A DNA stretch of 64,000 nucleotides from Hyphomicrobiales bacterium (GTDB taxonomy: Bacteria > Pseudomonadota > Alphaproteobacteria > Rhizobiales > Beijerinckiaceae). This document shows positions 16,108-24,403 of this stretch, in pieces (the stretch's first letter is position 1; every line of letters begins with the position of its first letter). The stretch covers positions 1 through 64,000 of the forward strand of contig UBZM01000009.1 in assembly GCA_900470095.1 (NCBI GenBank). The letters run 5' to 3'. Under the pieces are notes generated by a model. The model was not told the DNA's origin. It worked only from the letters and a program-made list of their open reading frames with translations, and ran no database searches. The translations under genes were made by a program, and so were the position numbers.

Positions 16108-17103
16108 TCAGCCCGCTGCCTTGCCGAGATGCCGCGCGATCGCCTCGCTGACGCGGTGCAACTCCTCGCCGGTGAGCACGATCCGGCTAGCGCCCGCGTT
16201 CTCGATGGCTTGCACCCGATCGCGGGCGCCGCACAGCGCATAGGTGATGCCGGGCTGCGCGATGGTCCAGGCGATCACCAGCTGCGCGAGAGTGGCGTCA
16301 TGGGCCGCGGCGATCGGGCCGATCTCGGCGAGGAAAGCTGCGATGAGCGTCAGGCTCTCGGGCGAAAAGCGCGGATCATCCTTGCGCAGATCGTCGCCGG
16401 AGAAGACCCGGTCCGGACCGATCTTGCCGGAGAGCAGGCCAAGCGCCAGCGAGGAATAGCTGAGCGTCGCGACGTCGTGCGTCTGGCAGATCGGCAGCAG
16501 CGTCGTCTCGATCTCGCGATCGAGCATGTTGTAGCGCTCCTGGATCGCGTCGACCGGACCAATGGCGAGATAGGCCTTCAGCTCCTCCGGACTGACATTG
16601 CTCACCCCGATCGCCCGGATCGTACCCTGCTGCTTCAGCTCCAGCAGCGTGCCCATGGTCTCGGCGACCGGCGTCGTCGGGTCTTGCCAATGGGTGATGT
16701 AGAGGTCGATGTAGTCGGTGCGCAGGCGGCGCAGGCTTTGTTCGAGCTCATGCAGGATCGAGTCGCGCCCGAGATGGCGATGGACGCGCTTGCCGTGCTC
16801 GTCGAAGAAGTGATTGCCCTTGTCGGTGTGCCAGACGAGGCCGCATTTCGTCGCCAGCACCACCTCGGAACGGCGGCCTGCGATGGCCTCGCCGACGATT
16901 TCCTCGGATTTGCCGAGGCCATAGGCCGGCGCGGTGTCGATCAGGCTGATGCCGGCATCGAGCGAGGCGCGGATCGCCTCGACCGCCTTGGCCTCGTCGG
17001 TGCCGCCCCACATCCAGCCGCCCATCGCCCAGGTGCCGAGGCCGACGGCGCTCGCGCTCACCGCGCTTTTGCCCATCGGGCGCAGTTGCTGGCTAGTTCC
17101 CAT
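16108..17103 (-). CDS. Aldo/keto reductase
   Basis: The 331-residue protein has the AKR pattern: an Asp and Tyr in LIDTAPAYGLGKSEE, a Lys in VVLATKCG, and a His in DLYITHWQDPTTP, together the D-Y-K-H tetrad, followed by IRAIGVSNVS. It would reduce an aldehyde or ketone with NADPH, for instance an aldehyde released by the aldolase, or run in the oxidative direction on the free polyol. It overlaps the end of the regulator gene by 11 bases, so it is translated from the same message. Confidence 0.9.
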   Translation of the reverse strand: MGTSQQLRPMGKSAVSASAVGLGTWAMGGWMWGGTDEAKAVEAIRASLDAGISLIDTAPAYGLGKSEEIVGEAIAGRRSEVVLATKCGLVWHTDKGNHFFDEHGKRVHRHLGRDSILHELEQSLRRLRTDYIDLYITHWQDPTTPVAETMGTLLELKQQGTIRAIGVSNVSPEELKAYLAIGPVDAIQERYNMLDREIETTLLPICQTHDVATLSYSSLALGLLSGKIGPDRVFSGDDLRKDDPRFSPESLTLIAAFLAEIGPIAAAHDATLAQLVIAWTIAQPGITYALCGARDRVQAIENAGASRIVLTGEELHRVSEAIARHLGKAAG

Positions 17104-18076
17104 TGGTTCCGTCCTTCAATACGTCGAGGATCGCGTTGCCGGTGGCCTCGTCGGTCGCCAGCACGTCGAGGAAGCCGCCGCGCAGGACGCTGGCGGCCGG
17201 CGCTGCCTTTCGGGCTCCCGCGCAAACGCCGATCGCCAGCGGAATCGCCTTGAGCTCGTCCAGCGCCAGGCCGATCACGCGCTCGTTGAGCGGGTAGTCG
17301 CAGAGCCGCCCGCGGCGATCGAGCAGATGGGCGACGAGCTCGCCGGCCGCGCCGAGCCGCGACAATTCACTTTCAGTGCCGGCGTTCGCGGCCCGCAGGC
17401 TGAGATAGGTCGAGCGGTCGGCCAGGACGGAGCCGATGCCGGTCACCGCGATCGCGGCGTCGCGCGCCCGGGCCAGCACCTCGCGCACCGACTGCAGCGA
17501 GAGCAATACGTCGCGCTCCTCACGCGAGGCGGCGAAGACCGGGGCATGGATCTGGAAGGCCTTGCCCTGGAGTTTGTGGGCGAGCTGCGCCGCCAGATGA
17601 TTCACATCGGTGAAATATTCGCCCTGGATGCCACCGGTCGCCGGCACGACGGTGACGTCATAGGCCCGGTTCGGAGCCAGCGCCTGGATCATCGCATCGA
17701 CGCCGCGCCCGCCGGAGACGCAGATCGTGTCGCCATCCTTGAGATTGGACAGGAGGTGCTCGGCCGCCGCCCGGCCCACCGTCGTCAGGTTGACCTCTTC
17801 CTGATCCGAGACCGTGGGCGTGACGATCGCCTCCTTCAATGCGCCGGCCGCCGCGAGCGCCTCCTCGAGCGCGAACAGCGATTGTAGGGGCGAGCGCACG
17901 GAGATCTGCACATAGCCGCGCTCATGCCCCTCCTTGACCAGACGGTTGACGGTCGGGTGCGAGAGGCCGGTGCGCTTGGCGATCTCGGCCTGGCTCAGGC
18001 CTTCGACGTAATGCATCACCAGCACGCGGTGGATCTTCCGCAGCCGCTCGAAATCGTCGTTGGAATGGGAGGCCAT
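17093..18076 (-). CDS. SorC-family transcriptional regulator (EryD/LsrR-like)
   Basis: The start is ATG at 18076 (MASHSNDDFERLRKIHRVL), giving 327 residues, the usual length; the frame is open further upstream only because it runs through the permease gene. A helix-turn-helix lies at LSQAEIAKRTGLSHPTVNRL, and the effector domain has the sugar-isomerase-like DTICVSGGRGVDAMIQAL and VTVVPATGGIQGE. SorC proteins such as EryD, DeoR and LsrR repress operons until a phosphorylated sugar binds. It lies inside the operon, 11 bases after the permease, so autoregulation is likely. A perfect 14-bp palindrome upstream of the first gene is the best operator candidate. Confidence 0.9.
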   Translation of the reverse strand: MASHSNDDFERLRKIHRVLVMHYVEGLSQAEIAKRTGLSHPTVNRLVKEGHERGYVQISVRSPLQSLFALEEALAAAGALKEAIVTPTVSDQEEVNLTTVGRAAAEHLLSNLKDGDTICVSGGRGVDAMIQALAPNRAYDVTVVPATGGIQGEYFTDVNHLAAQLAHKLQGKAFQIHAPVFAASREERDVLLSLQSVREVLARARDAAIAVTGIGSVLADRSTYLSLRAANAGTESELSRLGAAGELVAHLLDRRGRLCDYPLNERVIGLALDELKAIPLAIGVCAGARKAAPAASVLRGGFLDVLATDEATGNAILDVLKDGTNGN

Positions 18077-18087
18077 GACGAACTCGT

Positions 18088-19158
18088 TCAGCTGGCGCGG
18101 ACGGCGCCGCGGGCGCGCTTGCGGGTATGGAGGAGGTGGTCGATCGTGACGGCAGTGAGCAGGATCACCCCGCGGATCACGTCCTGCCAGACCGGCGGCA
18201 CGTCGAGCAGGGTGAGCGAACTCGAGACCACCGAGAGCAGGGCGATGCCGAGGATCGCGCCCAAGATGGTGCCGGACCCGCCCTTGAGGCTGGCACCGCC
18301 GATCACCGCCGCGGCGATGATGTTGAGCTCCATGCCGACGCCGAAGGTCGGCGGCGCTGCGCCGAAGCGTGCCATGTACAGGACGCCGGCGACGCCGGAG
18401 AGGCTGGCGCACAGCACGATGCAGAAGAACTTCACCCGATTGGTGCGGATGCCGGAATACTGCGCCGCCTTCTCGTTGCTGCCGGTATAGAACACCTTCC
18501 GGAAGACGGTCGCCTTGCGCAGCAGGAGGTCGAAGACCACGACCACGGCGAGGAAGATCAGGATGACGACCGGCACATCGTAGACCTGGGCGAAGCCGAG
18601 AGAACGCAGGTCCAGCGGCAAGGTGCCCTGGCCGATGAACTTGAAGCTCGGCGGCAGCGAGAACAGCGACAATGGCCTGCCGTCAGTGATGGCGAGGCAG
18701 AGGCCGCGCACGATCACCATGAAAGCGAGCGAGACGATGAAGGAGTGCAGGCCGATCAGCGTGACGAAGGAGGCCATCGCGACGCCGATGAAGGCGCTGG
18801 CGGCGATGCCGGCGAGGCTCGCCGTCCAGGGATCGAGGCCGGAGAGGAAGGCGGTGCCCGCCACCACCATTGCGAAGCAGACGACAGAGCCGACCGAGAG
18901 ATCAATCGCGCCGACGATCAGGAGGACCGTCATCCCGACCACAACGATGCCCTCGATCGAGAAGGACATCAGCATGGCGCGGAAGTTGCCCCAGCTCAGA
19001 AAATAGGGCGAGGCGAAGCTCATCACGACGCAGAGCGCCAGGATAATCAGGACCAGCCCGAATTCGCGCATGCTGGCGATGTTGCGCCAGCTCCCGCCGG
19101 CCGCATCCCGCAACACTACCGGTCGCAGCTCCTCGCCCGTTCCACTGGCCACGCTCAT
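18088..19158 (-). CDS. ABC sugar transporter permease (RbsC/AraH type)
   Basis: The 356-residue protein is a BPD_transp_2 permease with about eight to ten hydrophobic segments. Typical parts are [23 protein letters not shown] and the C-terminal [29 protein letters not shown]. The start overlaps the ATPase stop as ATGA. Only one permease gene is present, so it would act as a homodimer with the double ATPase. Confidence 0.93.
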   Translation of the reverse strand: MSVASGTGEELRPVVLRDAAGGSWRNIASMREFGLVLIILALCVVMSFASPYFLSWGNFRAMLMSFSIEGIVVVGMTVLLIVGAIDLSVGSVVCFAMVVAGTAFLSGLDPWTASLAGIAASAFIGVAMASFVTLIGLHSFIVSLAFMVIVRGLCLAITDGRPLSLFSLPPSFKFIGQGTLPLDLRSLGFAQVYDVPVVILIFLAVVVVFDLLLRKATVFRKVFYTGSNEKAAQYSGIRTNRVKFFCIVLCASLSGVAGVLYMARFGAAPPTFGVGMELNIIAAAVIGGASLKGGSGTILGAILGIALLSVVSSSLTLLDVPPVWQDVIRGVILLTAVTIDHLLHTRKRARGAVRAS

Positions 19159-20669
19159 CTCGCTTCCTGCCCTTCGATCATTAGCCCGGAGGCGAGCCGC
19201 ATGATCGCTTCTTCGTTGAGATCATCGCCCGAAACCTCGCCGGCGATGCGGCCCTCGTGCACGACGAGGACGCGGTCGCACAGTCCGATCAGCTCCGGCA
19301 GCTCCGACGAGATCGCGACGATGCCGGTGCCGCCTGTGGCGAGATCGCGCAGGATGCGGTGGATCTCGGCCTTGGCGCCGACGTCGACGCCGCGCGTCGG
19401 CTCGTCGAGAATGATCGCCCTCGGGCAGACGGACAAAAGCTTGGCGAGCGCGACCTTCTGCTGGTTGCCGCCCGACAGGGTCGATGCGGCATCGTCGAGC
19501 GAGCCCCGCTTCAGACGCAGCTGGTCGGCCAAGCTCTTGGCTTGCGCCTGTTCCTTGGCCCGACTGACAAAGCCGGCGGCCGAGACCCGGTCGATATCCA
19601 ATGCCGAGACATTCATCGCGATTGGCAGGTCGACGAAGACGCCGGCGCCCTTGCGATCCTCGGAGAGGTAGACGATGCCGTTACTGATGCTCTGCACATA
19701 GCTCCGCGGTGTCACCTCGCTGCCCTCGAACACGACCTTGCCCGCGGTCAGCCGGCTGAGGCCGCAGATGCCGAGCGCGATCTCGGTGCGGCCGGCGCCG
19801 ATCAGGCCGGCGATGCCGAGCACCTCGCCTCGGCGCAGTTCGAAGGAGACGTCGCGGACGCGGCCGCCATCACCGAGACCGTTGACCGACATCAGCACCG
19901 GCGCTGTGGCGCTGCCCGGATTCTTCGGCGGGAAGATGTCGCCGAGATGCCGACCGACCATGCGCCGGACGATCTCCTCCTGCGTCGTCGCCGCGACCTC
20001 CTCCGTGCAGATGTAGCGCCCGTCGCGCAGCACGCTGATGCGGTCGCAATGCGCGAAGACCTCGGCCATGCGGTGGCTGATATAGATGATGCTGATGCCG
20101 CGGGCCTTGAGCTGCGCGATGATCTCGAACAGTTTGCCGGCTTCGCGCTCGGTCAGCGCGGCGGTCGGCTCGTCCAGGATCAGGATCGAGCAATCGAGCG
20201 CCAAAGCCTTGGCGATCTCGACGATCTGTTGCTCGGAAATCGAGAGCTCGCCGACCAGCGCCTGCGGATCGATCTCGGCGAGCGAAGCAAGGATCTCGCC
20301 GGCCCGATCACGCAGCGCGCGATAGTCCATCAACCAGGCACGCCGACGGTTGGTCGCCGCCATCGAGATGTTCTCGGCGACCGAGATGTCCGGGCAGAGC
20401 GCGATCTCCTGGTGCACTAGCCCGATGCCGAGCTCGTGCGCCTTCTGCGGCGAGGCGATCTCGACGGGCCGGCCATCGACGAGGATCTCACCGCCGTCGG
20501 GCCTCAGAATGCCATCGATAATGTTCATCAGCGTCGACTTGCCGGCGCCGTTCTCGCCCATCAGCGCATGAACCTCGCCCTTGCGCAGGCAGAAGCTGAC
20601 GCCGTCGAGCGCACGCACCGGGCCGAAATGCTTGCTGACGTTGCGGACTTCGAGGGCGAGGGGCTGCAT
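19155..20669 (-). CDS. ABC sugar transporter double ATPase (RbsA/MglA type)
   Basis: The 504-residue protein has two ABC domains. The first has Walker [14 protein letters not shown] and Walker [11 protein letters not shown]; the second, as usual for RbsA, has a degenerate P-loop ([14 protein letters not shown]) but an intact [13 protein letters not shown] signature and [15 protein letters not shown]. It energises import of the sugar or polyol bound by the upstream periplasmic protein. It lies 66 bases downstream of the binding-protein gene. Confidence 0.94.
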   Translation of the reverse strand: MQPLALEVRNVSKHFGPVRALDGVSFCLRKGEVHALMGENGAGKSTLMNIIDGILRPDGGEILVDGRPVEIASPQKAHELGIGLVHQEIALCPDISVAENISMAATNRRRAWLMDYRALRDRAGEILASLAEIDPQALVGELSISEQQIVEIAKALALDCSILILDEPTAALTEREAGKLFEIIAQLKARGISIIYISHRMAEVFAHCDRISVLRDGRYICTEEVAATTQEEIVRRMVGRHLGDIFPPKNPGSATAPVLMSVNGLGDGGRVRDVSFELRRGEVLGIAGLIGAGRTEIALGICGLSRLTAGKVVFEGSEVTPRSYVQSISNGIVYLSEDRKGAGVFVDLPIAMNVSALDIDRVSAAGFVSRAKEQAQAKSLADQLRLKRGSLDDAASTLSGGNQQKVALAKLLSVCPRAIILDEPTRGVDVGAKAEIHRILRDLATGGTGIVAISSELPELIGLCDRVLVVHEGRIAGEVSGDDLNEEAIMRLASGLMIEGQEAR

Positions 20670-20735
20670 GGTTCGGCTCGTCGCGAGAGCGGGGGTCGGC
20701 GGAGCGCAATGACGCTCCGCCGGAGGCTTAGAAGG

Positions 20736-21770
20736 CTATTCCTTGATGCCCTTGGTACCGCGACGCTTCAAATAGGCGTCCCAGTAGAAATCGTCGGCAT
20801 TGTCCTTGGTGACCACGGCGAAGCCGTTGTCGACGAAGGGCACGCCCATCGGGTTGAAGGCCGAGCGCTTGTAGTCGTTCATCGGGTCGATTAGCTCGGG
20901 ATGGGCGGCCATGAACAGCAGCATGAAGCCCATATAGCCCTGCATGCCCTGGTTCGGGTTGATCGCGCCGAAGACCTGGCCGCCCTTGATCATGTCGAGG
21001 ATCTTGCCGTTCACGTCGGCGTTCATCACCTTGATCTTGCCGCCGAGCTCCTGCGCCGCCTGCGCCGCGCCGAGGGCAGAATTGGCCTCCGGCATGAACA
21101 GCGCGCCGAGATTGGGATTGGCCTGCGCCATGCTTAGCGCAGCATTATAGGCCTTGGTCGGGTCCTGGTTCGAGGCGGCGCGCGCGACCAGCTTGATCCC
21201 GGGATGCTTCTCGCCCATCCGCTTGACGAAAGCGGCGACGCGTCGGTCGTGATTGTCCTGGCCGGGGTTTTCCAGAATGCCGTACTCGCCCTTGCCGCCC
21301 ATCGCCTTGGCGATCACGTCGGCGGCATAGGAGCCTTCGCGATCATTGTCGGAGGTGATGTAGGAGACGCGCTTGCTGTTCGGCGAGTCGGCCGCGAAGG
21401 TCACCACCGGCACGCCCGAGGCAACCGCCCGGTTGATGGGCTCTATGAACGGGTCCGAGTTCATCGGATGGACGAGAATGCCCGCCGGCTTCTTCGCTAG
21501 TATCTGGTCGAAGCTCGCGATCTGTTTGGTGACGTCATATTCGGGCGTGCCGGTATAGGCGGTCTTGCAGCCAAGAGACTGCGCGGCCTGCTTGAACATC
21601 TCGTAGACCGGGAACCAATATTCGACCCCGGATACCATCACGTTCATATAGTATGTTTCGCCTTCCTTGCAGCGAAACTGCGATTTTTCTTGCGCCACAC
21701 CGCTCTGCACCATGCATAGAGACAGACCTACGCCGGCCGCGAACGTCAATGCCAGTTCCTTGATGCGCAT
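20736..21770 (-). CDS. Sugar/polyol-binding protein of the RbsB (peripla_BP_4) type
   Basis: I start at ATG 21770 (MRIKELALTFAAG), which has GGAGGGG just upstream; an in-frame ATG at 21788 would only add six residues. A Sec signal peptide ends near GVAQEKS, and the mature protein is about 320 residues with the two-lobe pattern (ILAKKPAGILVHPMNSDPF, then GVPVVTFAADSPNSKR). It is the first gene of the leftward operon, preceded by a palindromic operator candidate. It is not an obvious LsrB despite the lsr-like gene set; ligand unknown, probably a pentose, tetritol or other polyol. Confidence 0.92.
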   Translation of the reverse strand: MRIKELALTFAAGVGLSLCMVQSGVAQEKSQFRCKEGETYYMNVMVSGVEYWFPVYEMFKQAAQSLGCKTAYTGTPEYDVTKQIASFDQILAKKPAGILVHPMNSDPFIEPINRAVASGVPVVTFAADSPNSKRVSYITSDNDREGSYAADVIAKAMGGKGEYGILENPGQDNHDRRVAAFVKRMGEKHPGIKLVARAASNQDPTKAYNAALSMAQANPNLGALFMPEANSALGAAQAAQELGGKIKVMNADVNGKILDMIKGGQVFGAINPNQGMQGYMGFMLLFMAAHPELIDPMNDYKRSAFNPMGVPFVDNGFAVVTKDNADDFYWDAYLKRRGTKGIKE

Positions 21771-21826
21771 ATTCCCCTCCAGGTGCATTGCGCGGAGTTT
21801 TGTTCGCCGCGCCTTGGTGACCAGCT

Positions 21827-21840
21827 TGAAATTAATTTCA
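21827..21840. promoter_or_regulatory. Perfect palindrome, operator candidate
   Basis: TGAAATTAATTTCA reads the same on both strands and lies 57 bases upstream of the binding-protein start, in an unusually AT-rich patch. It fits a repressor site near the transcription start of the operon, most simply for the SorC-family protein encoded within it. Confidence 0.5.
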
Positions 21841-21863
21841 CATACTGGTATCTATTTCTATTA

Positions 21864-21892
21864 GAGCTATGACGGACCCGTTGCGGTGTCAA
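21864..21892 (-). promoter_or_regulatory. Candidate promoter of the polyol operon
   Basis: On the minus strand a perfect TTGACA lies at 21892-21887. The -10 at 17-18 bases spacing (TAGCTC/AGCTCT) is weak. The palindrome at 21827-21840 would lie about 25 bases downstream, a position suited to repression. Confidence 0.35.
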
Positions 21893-22089
21893 GCTTCCGC
21901 AACTGGGCTCGCCCCCAAAGGTATCTGAGAGGGGCACACGCACTATTTTGCTCCCGGCCGATAGAGCGGCGCTCGGTAGCAAAAGCCGCTCTGTCGCAAT
22001 TCCTGAAATGGACGGGAACATCGCTCGAGGGAACAGATCAGGGCGTTGTCACGTTACGGCATGGCGGCAAGCCGTGCAGGTGGGCGTGC

Positions 22090-22218
22090 ATGACCCTGCC
22101 GACCATCAGCTACAAGCGCCATCGGTTCCTTCCGGCGATCATCGCCCATCCGGTGTGGCTGTATTTTCGCTTCCCCCCGAGCCTTCGCTTGGCGGAGGAG
22201 ATGCTTTTGGAGCGCGAG
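22090..22218 (+). pseudogene. IS6-family transposase N-terminal remnant
   Basis: From ATG 22090 the frame reads MTLPTISYKRHRFLPAII, then HPVWLYFRFPPSLRLAEEML, which is the start of IS6/IS26-type transposases (ISYKRHRFPPEII... in family members). After LLERE the match stops where a SYETIRRW motif should follow. About 42 codons of roughly 230 remain. It lies at the right edge of the polyol segment, directly before repeat copy B. Confidence 0.8.
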
Positions 22219-22230
22219 GCCGAGTCCGCT

Positions 22231-22335
22231 TATGGCGCATTGCGCCGCTTACTTGAGAACGGCCTGGACTGGTGTCGATCTAAGCCCGCCTGGCATCGGG
22301 TGGAAGTTCCATATCAAACCTTATGCGAATCCGAA
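22231..22335 (+). repeat. Flanking repeat, copy B
   Basis: This is the second copy of the repeat at 9697-9806, same orientation, with one three-base gap and a few small differences in spacing. It follows the IS6 stub directly. The remaining stretch to 22636 holds no gene I can support. Confidence 0.55.
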
Positions 22336-22636
22336 ATGTAGGTCGCCGCTGCTAAGGTCACCGGTCTCCCCCAATGCGCTTGTCGCGACCTTGCGACCGT
22401 GGCCGATGTCGATCTATACACCAGCCAAAGGTCGTTCCCGAGGTTCGGATCGAGACTTAGCCCTCGAAGCCTTCCGCCAAATCTATCCGGAATGCCGTCT
22501 TCCGGGCCCGCGGGACTTCGAAAGATTTGAGATATTAGACGCTGGGGCGCCGCGCCTGACGATCCGCCCGTGGACAAAGCCCGTCACTGCGCGGGCCGAG
22601 AACGATCGGCGATGCGGAAGCCTTTTCAGGCGATAT

Positions 22637-23833
22637 TTAAGTGCGAGGGTAGAGGCGTGGGAACAGATCCTCGAGTGCATCAGCCGGGAAGCGAAGCGAG
22701 ACTTTTCCTTTTGGTGTTTCCGATCCCAACAGCCCTAAGCTGAGCAGGTCTGCCAGGATGCGTCGGGCAGTCCGTTCCGGCAGTCCGGTGATTCGTTCGA
22801 TCTCACCTCGCTCGAACTCGCCTCGTATCAGTGCTTCCTCAAGCAACCACGAAGCCTCAGGCTTCAGATTCGGATGTCTGGCCACGTGCCGTCGAAGCCG
22901 ATCTGCCAAGCCATTCAGGTCGAACAGCTCGCTCATAAAGGCCACTTGATCGAGGCACACCCTCAGGAACCACAAAACAAATTCCTTCAGCGCGGCCTCG
23001 GACTAGTTCCCTCGCCCATCGCGATCGCCCTGCCGCGGCGTATCCGCATGGGCCATCATTCGCTTGTAGTCCCCGCGACTTTCTAGGCCTCGAGCCAATC
23101 CTCGGGAGATCGACCAGAGGCCGTGGGCCCCCACATCCGCGACGCTGGCCATGGCATGGCTCATGAGCCTGCTTACTCTCCCATTCCCGTCGGGAAAGGG
23201 GTGGATGTAATTGAAGCGGTGGTGGGCAGACGCCAGCGCCATGATCCGCCCTGCTCTGCCCAGCGTAGTGAGCCGATATCGGTTTTCGAAATATGCCATG
23301 AAATCACCGACGCGCTCGCTTGAAGGCGGCACATGCCGGCCAACCTCGACATCCTCTCCGGATCGGGACCGCCACGCGCCTGGATCCATTCGAATTTGCC
23401 GATCTTTGCCGCGGATAGTGAGCATTGCTTCCGGGGCGCCGCGATAGAATTCGCGATGAAGCCATTTAAGAAACTCGGCCGATGCGGGCGCCGGAAGCGC
23501 ATTGGCCGCTGCCATCCGGTCGACCTCGGCCTGAACGCGGACATGAGCCGCGGCCTCAATCTGCAGGTTGCGACGACCTTCATCCTCATCGAATTGACCT
23601 GCCAATGCCCGCTCAATATCGCGCGGACGTGTGTCGTGGCCCTCGATTAGGTTGCTGTAGTACGTGTTCATGATGCGCACGAGATCGGCCAGGTTGGCCG
23701 CGGTGCGCGGGTGCAGCGATCGACCGAGTGTTGCTGCCGCTGCGGACAGCTCAGCAATAGTGTCGGCGATCGCAGCTGTTGGATCGTCCAAAAGGGCTGG
23801 TTCAATACGGCTTGGGCTCTCGATGAGCATCAT
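22637..23833 (-). pseudogene. fic: Fic-family AMP transferase gene split by an in-frame amber codon
   Basis: Codons 1-276 encode the Fic core: the inhibitory helix motif SNLIEG (S60 to G65, the SxxxEG form placed N-terminally as in class II Fic proteins) and the active site [12 protein letters not shown] (211-222). A TAG at 23005-23003 then stops the frame after GDRDGRGN. The same frame continues without shift for 121 more codons (SEAALKEFVLWFLRVCLDQV, then a winged-helix part with ITGLPERTARRILADLL), exactly the C-terminus that full-length Fic proteins have. The intact gene would encode 398 residues. Either the gene is freshly inactivated, or a core-only product plus a separate tail from ATG 22975 or 22936 is made. 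The core domain itself looks intact. Confidence 0.85.
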
Positions 23834-23902
23834 CTTGGCCGATCAAAATTGGATTTCGAGAAGGCTCAATAGCCTATAATCAAATGAGTTTCTATGAAGA
23901 AT

Positions 23903-23934
23903 GGCCGATCCTTTGGCCGATCCTTTGGCCGATC
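23903..23934 (+). repeat. 12-bp tandem repeat, 2.7 copies
   Basis: GGCCGATCCTTT occurs at 23903-23914 and 23915-23926 and begins a third time (GGCCGATC) at 23927. It lies 70 bases upstream of the fic start. The same GGCCGATC also appears at the fic start region (23838-23845). It may be simple slippage or a binding-site array. Confidence 0.5.
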
Positions 23935-23964
23935 TCTGTCGTAGGCGCAAGCCAAACGAAATTG

Positions 23965-24175
23965 ATGGCTCTCAGCTGCCGGACCGCGGCGGATGTCGAG
24001 GCTCTGGATGCGCAACGAGTGAGAAGGGTCATGACCATCGTCAGCGAGCGCATCCCTTTCGAGTTGCGCGGCCGGTGTTGTCTTGACCTCGAGACCATCG
24101 CGCCTTCGGGAAAAGGATACGCCGGCACCAGGAGCTTTGGTGCAGGCGTCGAGGATCTGGATGAGGCCGTTGAGG
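23965..24175 (+). pseudogene. UmuC (DNA polymerase V catalytic subunit) fragment
   Basis: The plus-strand frame reads VMTIVSERIPFELRGRCCLD, then LETIAP and TRSFG. This matches the UmuC segment ERTVRELRG..CL.LEE.AP......RSFG that precedes its little-finger domain. Only about 70 residues remain, with no catalytic domain before and no proper C-terminus after, so it is a relic of a translesion polymerase gene. The frame extends upstream to 23884 and downstream to 24225 without further similarity. It sits in decayed DNA between fic and the opine operon. Confidence 0.65.
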
Positions 24176-24293
24176 CGAAGCAGAAGCAGCCAAGCCATCT
24201 GACATCGAGCTTTTCTATATTTTGAAGCAGATCAATTCTGATCCCGAAAGCTGTATCGATGACCTCTCGCCTCCCCGCCGGCGGGGCAGGTCC

Positions 24294-24321
24294 AAAAAAG
24301 GGCCCGCCGTTCGGCGGGTCC
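24294..24321 (-). terminator. Rho-independent terminator of operon A
   Basis: On the minus strand a 10-bp GC stem (GGACCCGCCG / CGGCGGGCCC, two-base loop, one G-T pair) is followed by six T residues. It lies about 80 bases past the stop of the last gene of the leftward opine-type operon. A second perfect palindrome, CCCCGCCGGCGGGG, lies at 24273-24286. Confidence 0.8.
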
Positions 24322-24403
24322 AAGTTGAGGGAGGGCCTCTTAGCGCGCATTGAGCACCTGAGGGTCCGTCTGTGATGGAAGTCGCATCGGCCGGAATCGA
24401 GCC

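Noticed and set aside
18127..19671. A 514-codon plus-strand open frame rich in Asp, His and Glu
   Set aside because: It mirrors the permease and ATPase genes on the other strand; its repetitive charged composition is an antisense artefact.
10418..21770. An lsr (AI-2) uptake operon
   Set aside because: SorC regulator, FGGY kinase, LsrF-like aldolase and RbsA-type ATPase match the lsr set, but the binding protein is not LsrB-like, there is one permease, and the GlpD-like, AKR and GMC genes have no place in AI-2 processing.
22340..22636. Several short frames on both strands after repeat copy B
   Set aside because: None has a ribosome site, a recognisable domain or consistent codon use; the stretch is best left as decayed DNA.
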